From positions 1-37,533 of the IMG/VR virus record IMGVR_UViG_3300031722_000088: 37,533 nucleotides of DNA; one strand, written 5' to 3'. The position numbers were made by a program, and so were the translations under genes. Origin of the DNA: a virus. The notes beneath the pieces were generated by a model. It was given only the letters and a program-made list of their open reading frames with translations. It was not told the DNA's origin and did not search any database. Below are positions 21,749-29,554 of this stretch, piece by piece; the first letter of the stretch is position 1; the number at the start of each line of letters is the position of its first letter.

Positions 21749-22309
21749 ATGAAAATATATAAAACAAATGAAGACGTTATTAAAGACATTAAAAATGGAG
21801 TATTAGCAATAGAAGGAGATGTTAAGTTTGAGTGTTCTATCTCAATATCAGCGAGTATTATAGTAACCGCTGGGGACATCAACGCTAGGAACATCAACGC
21901 TAGGAACATCAACGCTTGGAACATCACTGCTAGGAACATCAACGCTTGGAACATCACTGCTAGGAACATCAACGCTTGGAACATCACTGCTGGGAACATC
22001 AATGCTTGGAACATCACTGCTGGGAACATCACTGCTGGGAACATCACTGCTGGGAACATCAACGCTTGGAACATCACTGCTGGGAACATCACTGCTGGGA
22101 ACATCAATGCTTGGAACATCTCATATTACGCATTTTGTTGTGTATATAAAAATATTAAATGTCTATCTATCAAAGCAAAAAGAACTCCAAGTAAAGAGCC
22201 AATTTGTTTAGATGGGAAACTTGAAATTAAAAAACCAGAACAAAACTCCGCAGAAAAAGAAGCAATAAAGTTATTAGAAGACAATGGGTATAAAATTATT
22301 AAAGAGTAA
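21749..22309 (+). CDS. Pentapeptide-repeat protein
   Basis: 186 residues. After a 42-residue N-terminus, 16 repeats of I(N/T)A(R/W/G)N (about residues 43-122) predict a right-handed quadrilateral beta-helix, a fold that in some pentapeptide proteins mimics DNA and binds gyrase. The end (ISYYAFCCVYKNIKCLSIKAKR, then CLDGKLEIK) is a cap I have seen on similar phage proteins. The Trp/Gly/Arg alternation at the fifth place is unusual. Target unknown. Bracketed by 13-bp direct repeats, suggesting a mobile cassette. Confidence 0.7.
   Translation: MKIYKTNEDVIKDIKNGVLAIEGDVKFECSISISASIIVTAGDINARNINARNINAWNITARNINAWNITARNINAWNITAGNINAWNITAGNITAGNITAGNINAWNITAGNITAGNINAWNISYYAFCCVYKNIKCLSIKAKRTPSKEPICLDGKLEIKKPEQNSAEKEAIKLLEDNGYKIIKE
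21875..22114 (+). repeat. 15-bp minisatellite, 16 units
   Basis: Sixteen in-frame units of the type AACATCAACGCTAGG. Differences are mostly AAC/ACT (or AAT) in codon 3 and AGG/TGG/GGG in codon 5. Near identity of units points to recent slippage or unequal crossing-over. Confidence 0.9.
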
Positions 22310-22320
22310 TAGCCATCTAA
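22308..22320 (+). repeat. 13-bp direct repeat, right copy
   Basis: AATAGCCATCTAA, the partner of 21730-21742; it starts within the pentapeptide gene's stop codon and ends 7 bases before the next ATG. Confidence 0.6.
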
Positions 22321-22327
22321 GAAATAT

Positions 22328-22531
22328 ATGAATAAAATAAAAGTATTATGGTTTGGATTAGTTCCTCTAGGATGGTGGTTATCACTTCAATTAATTATAT
22401 GGATTACAAATTATCCAATAAATTGGAATAATCCTAGCGGGTTAGGTGTATTTCTAACATTTACAGGAGTTATTGGTACTCTAATGTTAATTTTCGGAGC
22501 ATTAGGAATAGCAATTTATTTACAAGAATAA
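22328..22531 (+). CDS. Two-TM membrane protein, unknown
   Basis: 67 residues with two hydrophobic segments (about 8-28 and 40-64) joined by a Trp/Asn/Pro loop (NYPINWNNPSG). Could be a second holin-type or superinfection-related protein, but it is far from the lysis cassette and no family is recognised. Confidence 0.5.
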   Translation: MNKIKVLWFGLVPLGWWLSLQLIIWITNYPINWNNPSGLGVFLTFTGVIGTLMLIFGALGIAIYLQE

Positions 22532-22534
22532 CCT

Positions 22535-22753
22535 ATGTCTAACCAATCAAAAACAAAAAAAGTGAAAGATATAAAGCCAATAAAAGCTTGGGTGATACTT
22601 GATAGAAAAGATTTAGGATTATTTTCTAAAGAGTATTATGCTCTTAGCCAAGCTATGGAAATATCATATAGGTATTGGGTAGATAGTCCTGTGTATGATA
22701 AAAGAAGTGTTGGAGAAGATATTTATTTTAGAATAATTAAATTACTTAAGTAA
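22535..22753 (+). CDS. Small protein, unknown
   Basis: 72 residues. Lys-rich N-terminus, then a mixed alpha/beta part (AWVILDRKDLGLFSKEYYAL, EDIYFRIIKLLK). The start is the only ATG with good spacing to the prior stop (3 bases). No family recognised. Confidence 0.45.
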   Translation: MSNQSKTKKVKDIKPIKAWVILDRKDLGLFSKEYYALSQAMEISYRYWVDSPVYDKRSVGEDIYFRIIKLLK

Positions 22754-22757
22754 CTAT

Positions 22758-22946
22758 ATGAAAAACTCAAACGAAAAATCAAAAGAAGAAGAAATTAAAG
22801 GTCATAAACATTTTATATAAATTACTGCTTATCTTTGTGGAATTTTATATAGTTACAATGCTACCAAATTTACTACAACACTAGAGAATGTTCATAATCA
22901 AGAGAAAGTTTTAGGAAATTATAAAATAACTATTGAAAAATTATGA
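22758..22946 (+). pseudogene. Interrupted small gene (in-frame TAA at 22818)
   Basis: ATG at 22758 reads 20 codons to TAA at 22818-22820. The same frame then continues open for 41 codons (ITAYLCGILYSYNATKF..., KVLGNYKITIEKL) and ends in TGA overlapping the next gene's ATG (ATGA at 22943), the normal junction in this genome. So one 61-codon gene seems split by a nonsense codon. Alternatives: two tiny genes, read-through, or a base error. Confidence 0.5.
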
Positions 22947-23509
22947 ATGAAAAATCAAAAGAATGTTGTAAAAAGTGTAAAGATGAAGAATTAACAGGAT
23001 ATGATATTTGTGCTTTTAGTCATTGTGAGTGTCATAAACCATCAGTAGAAGTAAGTAAGTGTTGTGGAGCAAGAAATACATTTGGTATGTGCTTTGCTTG
23101 TGGTAAACCATTTGAACCTCAGTCCATTCCCTTAGATAGAGATGAGAGGGAAGAAAAAAGAAAACCTTGTGGCTGTATCGAAGGAGTAGGTGGCGGACAG
23201 AATTGTAATAAATGTTATCCAAAGACAGACTCTACCTCTAACCTCACCCCAGAGAGTACTGAGATGGAAGAATGGAAGAAAGAGCTAGTAAGTATATTAC
23301 CTTTACAACACGCAACACTTGAAGTACATAATATACTTTTTAAATTTATTAATAAAACCTTAGACTCCCACTCCCAAAAACTTGTTTCAGAAATTAAAGA
23401 GAAAATGCTAAAAAATAAAAATTATGTAGCACAGCATTTAGAAGAATATTGTAATGGTTATAACCAAGCAATAGAGGACAGTAAAAACATTATTAATAAT
23501 ATAAAATAG
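22943..23509 (+). CDS. Cys-rich zinc protein with helical C-terminus, unknown
   Basis: 188 residues. The first 95 hold many cysteines in pairs (ECCKKCKDEE, CAFSHCECHKP, KCCGARNTFGMCFACGKPF, PCGCIEG, NCNKCYP), enough for two or three zinc sites. The C-terminal 80 residues are helical (LPLQHATLEVHNILFKFINK, SEIKEKMLKNKNYVAQHLEE). It looks modular, a zinc part that could bind nucleic acid plus a helical partner domain. No family recognised. Confidence 0.55.
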   Translation: MNEKSKECCKKCKDEELTGYDICAFSHCECHKPSVEVSKCCGARNTFGMCFACGKPFEPQSIPLDRDEREEKRKPCGCIEGVGGGQNCNKCYPKTDSTSNLTPESTEMEEWKKELVSILPLQHATLEVHNILFKFINKTLDSHSQKLVSEIKEKMLKNKNYVAQHLEEYCNGYNQAIEDSKNIINNIK

Positions 23510-23513
23510 GTAT

Positions 23514-23720
23514 ATGATTAAAATAACAAAAGAAACAAAATTATTTTACAGAATAATGGATGAAAAAAATTGGAATCATTCAATTCATTTAACCAAACAA
23601 GAACTAAAATCCCTCCATACAAAAATAGGTAAAATACTAGGTATAGTGGATTTTAAGAAGGAAATGGTTGAAGATAAGTGTAGGTTTATAGGTAAAAAAG
23701 TTGTAAAAATTAACAGATAG
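23514..23720 (+). CDS. Small basic protein, unknown
   Basis: 68 residues, Lys-rich, with a helix-rich middle (SIHLTKQELKSLHTKIGKIL). No motif recognised. Its end overlaps the promoter of the next unit, so it is probably the last gene of the early block. Confidence 0.45.
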   Translation: MIKITKETKLFYRIMDEKNWNHSIHLTKQELKSLHTKIGKILGIVDFKKEMVEDKCRFIGKKVVKINR

Positions 23721-23729
23721 TATTATAAT
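23701..23729 (+). promoter_or_regulatory. Promoter of the HTH/GroEL unit
   Basis: TTGTAA (23701-23706), 17 bases, TATAAT (23724-23729), with a leader of about 14 bases before the ATG at 23750. The -35 lies in the end of the upstream gene. No DnaA-box-like site nearby, unlike the other early promoters. Confidence 0.6.
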
Positions 23730-23749
23730 TAATATATAAATTAAATATT

Positions 23750-24025
23750 ATGTCTATTAGATCACTAAAAGATGAACAGTTAAATGAATTGAGATGTTTA
23801 TTTTCTAGTGGTAATTATAAAAAAATAGACTTAGCAAAAAAATATAATTGTTCTATTACGACTATTGCATTATGGTTGCCATTATCAAATAAAGATAGAT
23901 ATAAAAAGTTTAAATCAGGATTATCTTGTAAATTATGTTATAAATGTAATGAACCGACAAAAACACATAAAAGATGTAATAACTGCACAATATTACTACA
24001 CGATAAACCTTGTGATTGTATATGA
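23750..24025 (+). CDS. HTH plus zinc-ribbon protein, candidate regulator
   Basis: 91 residues. Residues about 8-45 (LNELRCLFSSGNYKKIDLAK, KYNCSITTIALWL) form a helix-turn-helix like those in resolvase/homing endonuclease tails. Residues 60-90 carry CKLCYKCNEP, KRCNNC and CDC, a zinc ribbon. It heads its own transcription unit directly before GroEL and the packaging genes, so it is the best candidate here for a late-gene regulator; this is inference. Overlaps GroEL by 4 bases. Confidence 0.55.
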   Translation: MSIRSLKDEQLNELRCLFSSGNYKKIDLAKKYNCSITTIALWLPLSNKDRYKKFKSGLSCKLCYKCNEPTKTHKRCNNCTILLHDKPCDCI

Positions 24026-25506
24026 AAATAATTAAATTAAACAAAGAAGCTAAAAAATTAATACACGATGGATTTAATGAAGCTTGTAATCTAGTTAAGT
24101 TATCTCTTGGACCATCTGGAAGAAATGCTATTATTAGTAGACCTTACCAATTTGCCGAAATAACAAATGATGGAAAAACTATTGCAGAAGCTATTGAAAT
24201 TGAAGATGAAATAAAACAACTAGGAGCTGATAAAGTAAAAGAAATAACAATATCAACCTTTGATAAAGCTTTTGATGGAACTACAACAGCAACAACACTT
24301 GCTCAATCTATTGAAAATGTAGGTTATGAAAAAATAAATATAGATAATGCTTTTACTAATGAAAATATTGACCCTATTAAAGTAAAAGAAGAAATAGATA
24401 TAGCTTGTGAAAAAGTTATTAAAGAACTATATAAGATATCTAAAAAAATATCAACTGATGAAGATATTTATAATGTAGCTATGTCATCAGTCAAAGTTCC
24501 AAAGTATGCTAAAATGATAGCAGATATATATAAGAAAATAGGTAAAGATGGAATAATAACAGTAGAAGATAGTTATTTTGATACAGACTTTGAAATCATA
24601 GATGGTTTTGAAATTGAAGCAGGTTTTGAAAATGAACTATTTGCAAATCAAGAAGATAAAACTTTTGTAATAGAAAAGCCTTTAGTACTTATAACAAATC
24701 AACCACTAAACTTTAAAGAACAAATAACACCAATTACACAGAAATTATTTAAAGAAAACAATATAAGAGATATAATAATAATATCAGATAACTTCTCTAA
24801 GGAAGTAATACAATCATTTATACTTGCTAAAGTTTCGAATACTTTCAATATAATACCAATTAAGACACCCTACTTTGGAGATAGTAATAAAATGAAAGAT
24901 TTAGCCATATCATTAGGTGCTTACTTATTTGATAAACAATTAAATGTAGATCTATCAACTGCAATCATGGAAAATATGGGAACAGCAAAAAAGATAGTAA
25001 TTGAAAAAGACAGAACAGTTATTTTCGGAGCTAAAGGAAATGTATCTGAAAGATTAAAAGAACTTAATAAAGAACTAAGCAAATCAAAGACTAAATTTGA
25101 TAAAGACCAACTAGAAAAGCGTATAGCTAAACTAAACGGAGCAATAGGAGTTATAAGAGTTTCATCAACTGAAAGTGATAAGACTTATCTCAAAAAGAAA
25201 ATAAACAACGCTATTAACACAACAAAGTTTGCTCTCCAGGAAGGTATAGTTAAAGGTGGTGGATTAGCTTTAAAAGAAATATCAGAGAAACTCCCTAAGA
25301 GTATCTTGACAGAAGCATTATTATCGCCGTATAATACTATACAGAGTAACACTGGTGGAATAGAAATAACACCAAATGTTATTGACGCAGTAAAGACTAC
25401 AAAGACAGCATTACAAACAGCATGTAATTTATCCGGACTATTATTGACTATTGAGGTCGCGATAGCTGATAAATATGAGAAACCTAAAGATTATAAAGAA
25501 GATTAA
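24022..25506 (+). CDS. groEL: Phage-encoded GroEL-type chaperonin, divergent
   Basis: 494 residues from the ATG at 24022 (ATGA overlap with the previous stop; the frame also has TTG at 24016). Equatorial motifs LSLGPSGRNAII, TNDGKTIAEAI (D50, equals E. coli D52), FDGTTTATTLAQ (D85, equals D87) and LQEGIVKGGG are present. The catalytic Asp398 of E. coli (VEDA) is replaced: here INNA, with Asn396 at that place, so ATP hydrolysis may be slow or absent. The apical segment is divergent, the C-terminal GGM tail is missing, and no GroES was seen. It likely folds or binds virion proteins, given its place just before the packaging genes. Confidence 0.88.
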   Translation: MKIIKLNKEAKKLIHDGFNEACNLVKLSLGPSGRNAIISRPYQFAEITNDGKTIAEAIEIEDEIKQLGADKVKEITISTFDKAFDGTTTATTLAQSIENVGYEKINIDNAFTNENIDPIKVKEEIDIACEKVIKELYKISKKISTDEDIYNVAMSSVKVPKYAKMIADIYKKIGKDGIITVEDSYFDTDFEIIDGFEIEAGFENELFANQEDKTFVIEKPLVLITNQPLNFKEQITPITQKLFKENNIRDIIIISDNFSKEVIQSFILAKVSNTFNIIPIKTPYFGDSNKMKDLAISLGAYLFDKQLNVDLSTAIMENMGTAKKIVIEKDRTVIFGAKGNVSERLKELNKELSKSKTKFDKDQLEKRIAKLNGAIGVIRVSSTESDKTYLKKKINNAINTTKFALQEGIVKGGGLALKEISEKLPKSILTEALLSPYNTIQSNTGGIEITPNVIDAVKTTKTALQTACNLSGLLLTIEVAIADKYEKPKDYKED

Positions 25507-25511
25507 AATAT

Positions 25512-25652
25512 ATGAATAAAAAACAAATCACAAAAAAATACGAAGCAAGTAAAACAGATAAGAAACTAGATAAGAAGTACGGAGAAGGTTATCCAAAAGA
25601 TATGAAGATGGATAAGAAGAATATTAAAAAGTTAGCTAAGAAGTATAATTAG
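25512..25652 (+). CDS. Small Lys-rich protein, unknown
   Basis: 46 residues, extremely basic (KKQITKKYEASKTDKKLDKK, then MKMDKKNIKKLAKKYN). It may bind nucleic acid. It follows GroEL by 5 bases. No family recognised. Confidence 0.45.
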   Translation: MNKKQITKKYEASKTDKKLDKKYGEGYPKDMKMDKKNIKKLAKKYN

Positions 25653-25653
25653 T

Positions 25654-25890
25654 ATGAAAAAGATAATTTTAGGAGTTATAGTCGGTTTAGTTTTAACAAG
25701 TGGAATTGCTTATGCTTCAGTTAAGTATCTATCACCACTAGAAGTGCCAACTCAATCAATATGGTCTGAACAATTAAACACAAATCATATATCAATTACA
25801 AAATTTATAGATGACAAAACAACTTGTTATGTAAGTAATGTAGATATAAATGGAATAAGAGCCACATCATCAATTAGTTGTGTAAAATAA
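25654..25890 (+). CDS. Small exported or membrane-anchored protein
   Basis: 78 residues with a clear signal-like N-terminus (KKIILGVIVGLVLTSGIAYA, possible cleavage after AYA at 21). The mature part is about 57 residues with two cysteines (C58, C76) that could form a disulphide outside the cytoplasm. No lipobox. Role unknown; a host-envelope or superinfection function is possible. Confidence 0.5.
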   Translation: MKKIILGVIVGLVLTSGIAYASVKYLSPLEVPTQSIWSEQLNTNHISITKFIDDKTTCYVSNVDINGIRATSSISCVK

Positions 25891-25892
25891 AT

Positions 25893-26057
25893 ATGAAAAT
25901 AATCACACAAGAACAAATAGATGCAATCATACAAGCTTTCTATGATGCAAATGCACCAGTAAAGCTATATGCAAGTGTTAAGGAAGTATTTAGTAAGTTA
26001 TCTAATAGTCCTGTAACAACAGAAGAAGTATCTGAAAAACAAGAAGTAAAAGAATAG
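25893..26057 (+). CDS. Small acidic-tailed protein, unknown
   Basis: 54 residues: a helical N-terminus (QIDAIIQAFYDANAPVKLYA, SVKEVFSKL) and an acidic tail (TTEEVSEKQEVKE). It begins 2 bases after the preceding stop. It resembles small unannotated proteins seen ahead of terminase genes, but nothing firm. Confidence 0.45.
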   Translation: MKIITQEQIDAIIQAFYDANAPVKLYASVKEVFSKLSNSPVTTEEVSEKQEVKE

Positions 26058-26067
26058 TATTCATACC

Positions 26068-26095
26068 CCTATATACAAGATGCTTTGTATGTAGG
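26068..26095 (+). promoter_or_regulatory. Hairpin immediately before the terminase small subunit gene
   Basis: CCTATATACAA (26068-26078) pairs with TTGTATGTAGG (26085-26095) over 11 positions (one U-G), with a 6-base loop; the ATG is 3 bases on. Could limit terS translation or, at the DNA level, be part of the packaging initiation site, which in many phages lies in or near terS. Confidence 0.45.
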
Positions 26096-26098
26096 AAT

Positions 26099-26446
26099 AT
26101 GGAAATTATTGAAGAAACAGAAAAAAGCAGACCAGAACACTTATTTAAACCAGGAGTAAGTGGTAATCCTAATGGTAGACCAAAAGATACTCCTGAAGAT
26201 AAGATAATAAAAAAAGCAACTAAACAACTTATAGCCGAATATAAAGAAGGACTTGGAGAAGCCTTGGCTTTAATTAAACCAATCCTTATAGCAAAAGCTC
26301 TTGAAGGAGATGTCCCTGCTATCAAAGAAATTCACGATAGAGTAATGGATAAAGCTAAACAATCAACAGATGTAACATCAGATGGTAAAGCTTTACAAGG
26401 TAATACAATAGTTTTTACGGACTTTAAAAATGAAGCAAATAGTTAA
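26099..26446 (+). CDS. terS: Putative terminase small subunit
   Basis: 115 residues. LFKPGVSGNPNGRPKDTPED near residue 15 is the GNPxGRPxG opening typical of DUF5681-type proteins that precede large terminase genes. The helical remainder (LIAEYKEGLGEALALIKPIL, ALEGDVPAIKEIHDRVMDKA) is usual for the family. It overlaps terL by 17 bases. It would recognise the packaging site and regulate TerL. Assigned by motif plus position. Confidence 0.7.
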   Translation: MEIIEETEKSRPEHLFKPGVSGNPNGRPKDTPEDKIIKKATKQLIAEYKEGLGEALALIKPILIAKALEGDVPAIKEIHDRVMDKAKQSTDVTSDGKALQGNTIVFTDFKNEANS

Positions 26447-27692
26447 TGAAATATATAAACCTTTATTCACAGAACATCCTAGATATTTAATTCTTATGGG
26501 TGGTCGTGGAGCTGGTCGTTCAACAGTAGCTTCACAATTTGCAAATGCTAAACTAGTAGCCCCTGAATACTTCCGTTGTGCTATTATGCGTTATGTATTA
26601 GGAGATATAAGAAACTCAATCTATCGTGAAATAACAGACAGAGTAGAAGAAAATGGAGCTAAAGACTCATATTCAATAAATGATAGTACAATGTCTATAT
26701 CTTATGGAGCTAATAGTATAAATGCTGTTGGTTTTCGTAAGTCATCATCAGATCAAAAATCTAAACTTAAATCTTTAGCTAATTATAATACGGTTATTAT
26801 AGAAGAAGCTGATGAAATACCAGAAGAAGATTTTATGCAATTAGATGACTCACTTCGTACTATTAAAGGAGATGTGCTTATTATTTTATTACTTAATCCA
26901 CCACCAAAATCACATTGGATTATTAAGCGTTGGTTTGATTTAATACCTAGTGGAGTTAAAGACTTTTATATACCAGTATTAAAACCAGAAATGAAAGATA
27001 CTGTATTTATACAGGCTTCTTATTTAGATAATGTAAAAAACATAGCTCAAGCAAGTATAGATAGTTATGAAAGATATAAAGAAACAAAACCAGACCACTA
27101 TTGGAATATGGTTAAAGGTTATGTACCAGAAGTAGTTAAAGGTAAAATATATAAAGATTGGAAAGAAATAGACGAAATACCACACGAAGCTAGATTAGTC
27201 CGTAGATGGCTTGACTTTGGTTATTCAAACGATCCAACAGCTTGTGGAGATGTATATTATTATAATGGTGGTTATATACTAGATGAACAAATATATCGTA
27301 AAGGATTACTAAACTTTCAGATAGCAAGTCAAATAAACAACTTAAAAGATACCTTAACTATTGCTGATAGTGCAGAGCCAAAATCAATAGATGAACTTAA
27401 ATTAGCTGGAGTAAATGTAATTCCAGCAGTAAAAGGTCAAGGGTCAATAACTCAAGGTATACAAGCTGTTCAATCAGTTCCTATATCTTATACAAAGCGT
27501 TCAATAAATATAAAACACGAGTATGAAAATTATGCTTGGAAAGTAGATAAAGATGGTAATGGATTAAATGTACCAATTGATGACTTTAACCACCATATGG
27601 ATGGAATAAGATATGTCTTTCAGGATTTAGTAGGAACTAATCAAGATGAAGAAGACGAAGACTTCAATCTTTACTCACACCAGTATAAATAA
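26430..27692 (+). CDS. terL: Terminase large subunit
   Basis: 420 residues. ATPase: Walker A GGRGAGRS (24-31), Walker B VIIEEADE (122-129), coupling motif LLNPPP (154-159). Nuclease: WLDFGYSNDPTA (D262), IADSAEPKSIDEL (D313) and DDFNHHMDGIRY (D391), the three acidic positions of the RNase-H-like fold. This is the PBSX/phage terminase 3-like type. It cuts and pumps DNA through the portal. The gene overlaps terS and ends 1 base before the late-promoter motif of the portal gene. Confidence 0.92.
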   Translation: MKQIVNEIYKPLFTEHPRYLILMGGRGAGRSTVASQFANAKLVAPEYFRCAIMRYVLGDIRNSIYREITDRVEENGAKDSYSINDSTMSISYGANSINAVGFRKSSSDQKSKLKSLANYNTVIIEEADEIPEEDFMQLDDSLRTIKGDVLIILLLNPPPKSHWIIKRWFDLIPSGVKDFYIPVLKPEMKDTVFIQASYLDNVKNIAQASIDSYERYKETKPDHYWNMVKGYVPEVVKGKIYKDWKEIDEIPHEARLVRRWLDFGYSNDPTACGDVYYYNGGYILDEQIYRKGLLNFQIASQINNLKDTLTIADSAEPKSIDELKLAGVNVIPAVKGQGSITQGIQAVQSVPISYTKRSINIKHEYENYAWKVDKDGNGLNVPIDDFNHHMDGIRYVFQDLVGTNQDEEDEDFNLYSHQYK

Positions 27693-27728
27693 TTTACTCT
27701 TAATTTAAATTAGTAGACAATTATATTA
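27693..27728 (+). promoter_or_regulatory. Putative late promoter before the portal gene
   Basis: TTTACTCTTAATTTA at 27693-27707 repeats the -35 and spacer of the neck-gene promoters exactly. Downstream, GACAAT (27716-27721) is at -10 distance (17 bases) but is a poor -10. Conservation of the upstream half is the main evidence. Confidence 0.45.
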
Positions 27729-29552
27729 ATGGCAAAAATATCTAAGAAAAAAATCCAAAGTGATATTGAATCTTTAGCAATTAATATTGTAAATAAAGAA
27801 AGAGTTAATTGGGAGGATGCAGTTTGTTATGTAACAGAAAAGGTAGGTTTTCGTATGCGTGAACTCATAAGAACTGTAAGAAAGAATTACTGGGGTGTTT
27901 TTGATGAACCAACAGACCCAACTACTTCAAGAGATAAAACTTGGATTCCTTTAATTAGAACTCTCTGCGAAGATGTTGTTAAGAATATTGATTTAGACCA
28001 AAAGGATTTACAATTTAAGGCTTCTAACCCTAAGGGTGGACCAATGACAGATGTAACTCGTGCTTATGTAAGAGATTATTTAACAAAGATGTTTTTTGGA
28101 GAATTACTTGACACTACTGAAAGACAGCTAGCTATTGATGGAACTGTTGTTTGGAAAACTTGGAAAGAAGATGGAGAAATGCGTAGACGCACAGTAGACT
28201 TATTTCATATATATATAGACCCAACAGAAGAAAGTATACAATCTGCTTTTAGATTTACAGAAAGAGCTTTAATGACACCAGATGAAATAGCTTCTATGTC
28301 AGGTTGGATTAATACAAAAGATATTGTCGGTGCTCAAACACTTTCAAAAAATGATATTCGTGTTGGTTCTCAATCAGTTACAGGAATACCCACAACTGGT
28401 AGATTTGTTGATGTTTGGGAATGTTGGGGTAAAATGCCAGAATCTTTACTTACTGGAAAAATGGATGACGAAGATTATTTTGACGGACACATTATTGTTT
28501 CTGGTTTAGACGCTGGAGATAAAAGAGTTCACTTAATTGAAAAGAATACAAACAAAGACCCACACACAGGAAAGTCAATCAAGCCTTATGAAGAAGCTCG
28601 TATGTCTATTATTTCTGGTCGCTGGTATGGATTAGGTACAGCAGAAAGAGCCTTAGCATTACAAGAATGGCTTAACACAGTTGTAAACCATAGAATAAAT
28701 AAAAGTTATATTTCACAACTTGGATTATTCAAAGTTCGTAAAGGTGCAGGTATAACACCACAACAATTAGCTAAACTTCCATCTAATGGAGCAATTACAG
28801 TTCAGAATATGGATGACTTGCAGAATATGGATGTTACACCAGTAGATCCAACTTCTTACAAAGATGAAGATGTTATCACAGGTTGGGCTCAAAAAGTTAC
28901 ACAAGCATATCCGGTTTCAACAGGAGAACAATTACCAGCTTCACAAACAGCAACAGGAGCTTCTATTGAAAGTGCTAGTTCAAAGTCTGGTTATGCTTTA
29001 ATGAAAGATGGTATTACTTTCTTTTTGCAACGCTGGATGGATAGACACGCATTACCTATTATCGCTTCAACAATTAAAGTTGGAGATTTAGTTCGTATTA
29101 CAGGAGATGACGAAAAATATAAAGCTCTAGTAGAAAGAATAGTATCTAACCTTGCAGATGAAAAACTAAACAAACTTAAAGAACAAGGTATTACTCCTAT
29201 ACCTGAAGAGGTAATGCAAGAAATGAATAAGCAAGTTGCTATGCTTTCAAAGAAACCAGAGTTATTTGTGAAACTTACTAAAAATATTATTGCAGAAGAT
29301 TTAGACTCAGTATTCTATATAACAAATGAAAATGGAGATACAGCAGTTACAGTTTCAAATCTAATGACAATGCTAAAAGTAACACCACAATACAGTGATG
29401 ATATAACAAAACAAATATTTGATTTAATGGGATTAGATATGCCTAAACAAAATATGCAAGTTCAACAACAAGGACAACCAATACAAGGAGACCAACAAGC
29501 CATAAAACCACAATCTCTACAAAATATAACAACTAATGCAAATGTTCAATAA
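27729..29552 (+). CDS. Portal protein
   Basis: 607 residues. Size, position after terL and segments such as NYWGVFDEPTDP, LLDTTERQLAIDGTVVWKTW, GRWYGLGTAERALALQEWLN, TVVNHRIN and VSTGEQLPASQTATGASIES fit portals of short-tailed phages: an N-terminal wing, stem region and a Gln-rich C-terminal tail (MQVQQQGQPIQGDQQ) likely inside the capsid barrel. Twelve copies would form the DNA channel. No fused protease or other domain seen. Confidence 0.8.
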   Translation: MAKISKKKIQSDIESLAINIVNKERVNWEDAVCYVTEKVGFRMRELIRTVRKNYWGVFDEPTDPTTSRDKTWIPLIRTLCEDVVKNIDLDQKDLQFKASNPKGGPMTDVTRAYVRDYLTKMFFGELLDTTERQLAIDGTVVWKTWKEDGEMRRRTVDLFHIYIDPTEESIQSAFRFTERALMTPDEIASMSGWINTKDIVGAQTLSKNDIRVGSQSVTGIPTTGRFVDVWECWGKMPESLLTGKMDDEDYFDGHIIVSGLDAGDKRVHLIEKNTNKDPHTGKSIKPYEEARMSIISGRWYGLGTAERALALQEWLNTVVNHRINKSYISQLGLFKVRKGAGITPQQLAKLPSNGAITVQNMDDLQNMDVTPVDPTSYKDEDVITGWAQKVTQAYPVSTGEQLPASQTATGASIESASSKSGYALMKDGITFFLQRWMDRHALPIIASTIKVGDLVRITGDDEKYKALVERIVSNLADEKLNKLKEQGITPIPEEVMQEMNKQVAMLSKKPELFVKLTKNIIAEDLDSVFYITNENGDTAVTVSNLMTMLKVTPQYSDDITKQIFDLMGLDMPKQNMQVQQQGQPIQGDQQAIKPQSLQNITTNANVQ

Positions 29553-29554
29553 TT

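Noticed and set aside
21739-22211. Open frames on both strands over the pentapeptide repeats
   Set aside because: Same effect of a 15-bp unit; low-complexity products (repeats of MFPAV or LLGTS) and no sensible start or neighbours.
24016-24021. TTG start for the chaperonin
   Set aside because: The ATG at 24022 forms the ATGA overlap usual in this genome and begins with the family's normal N-terminus.
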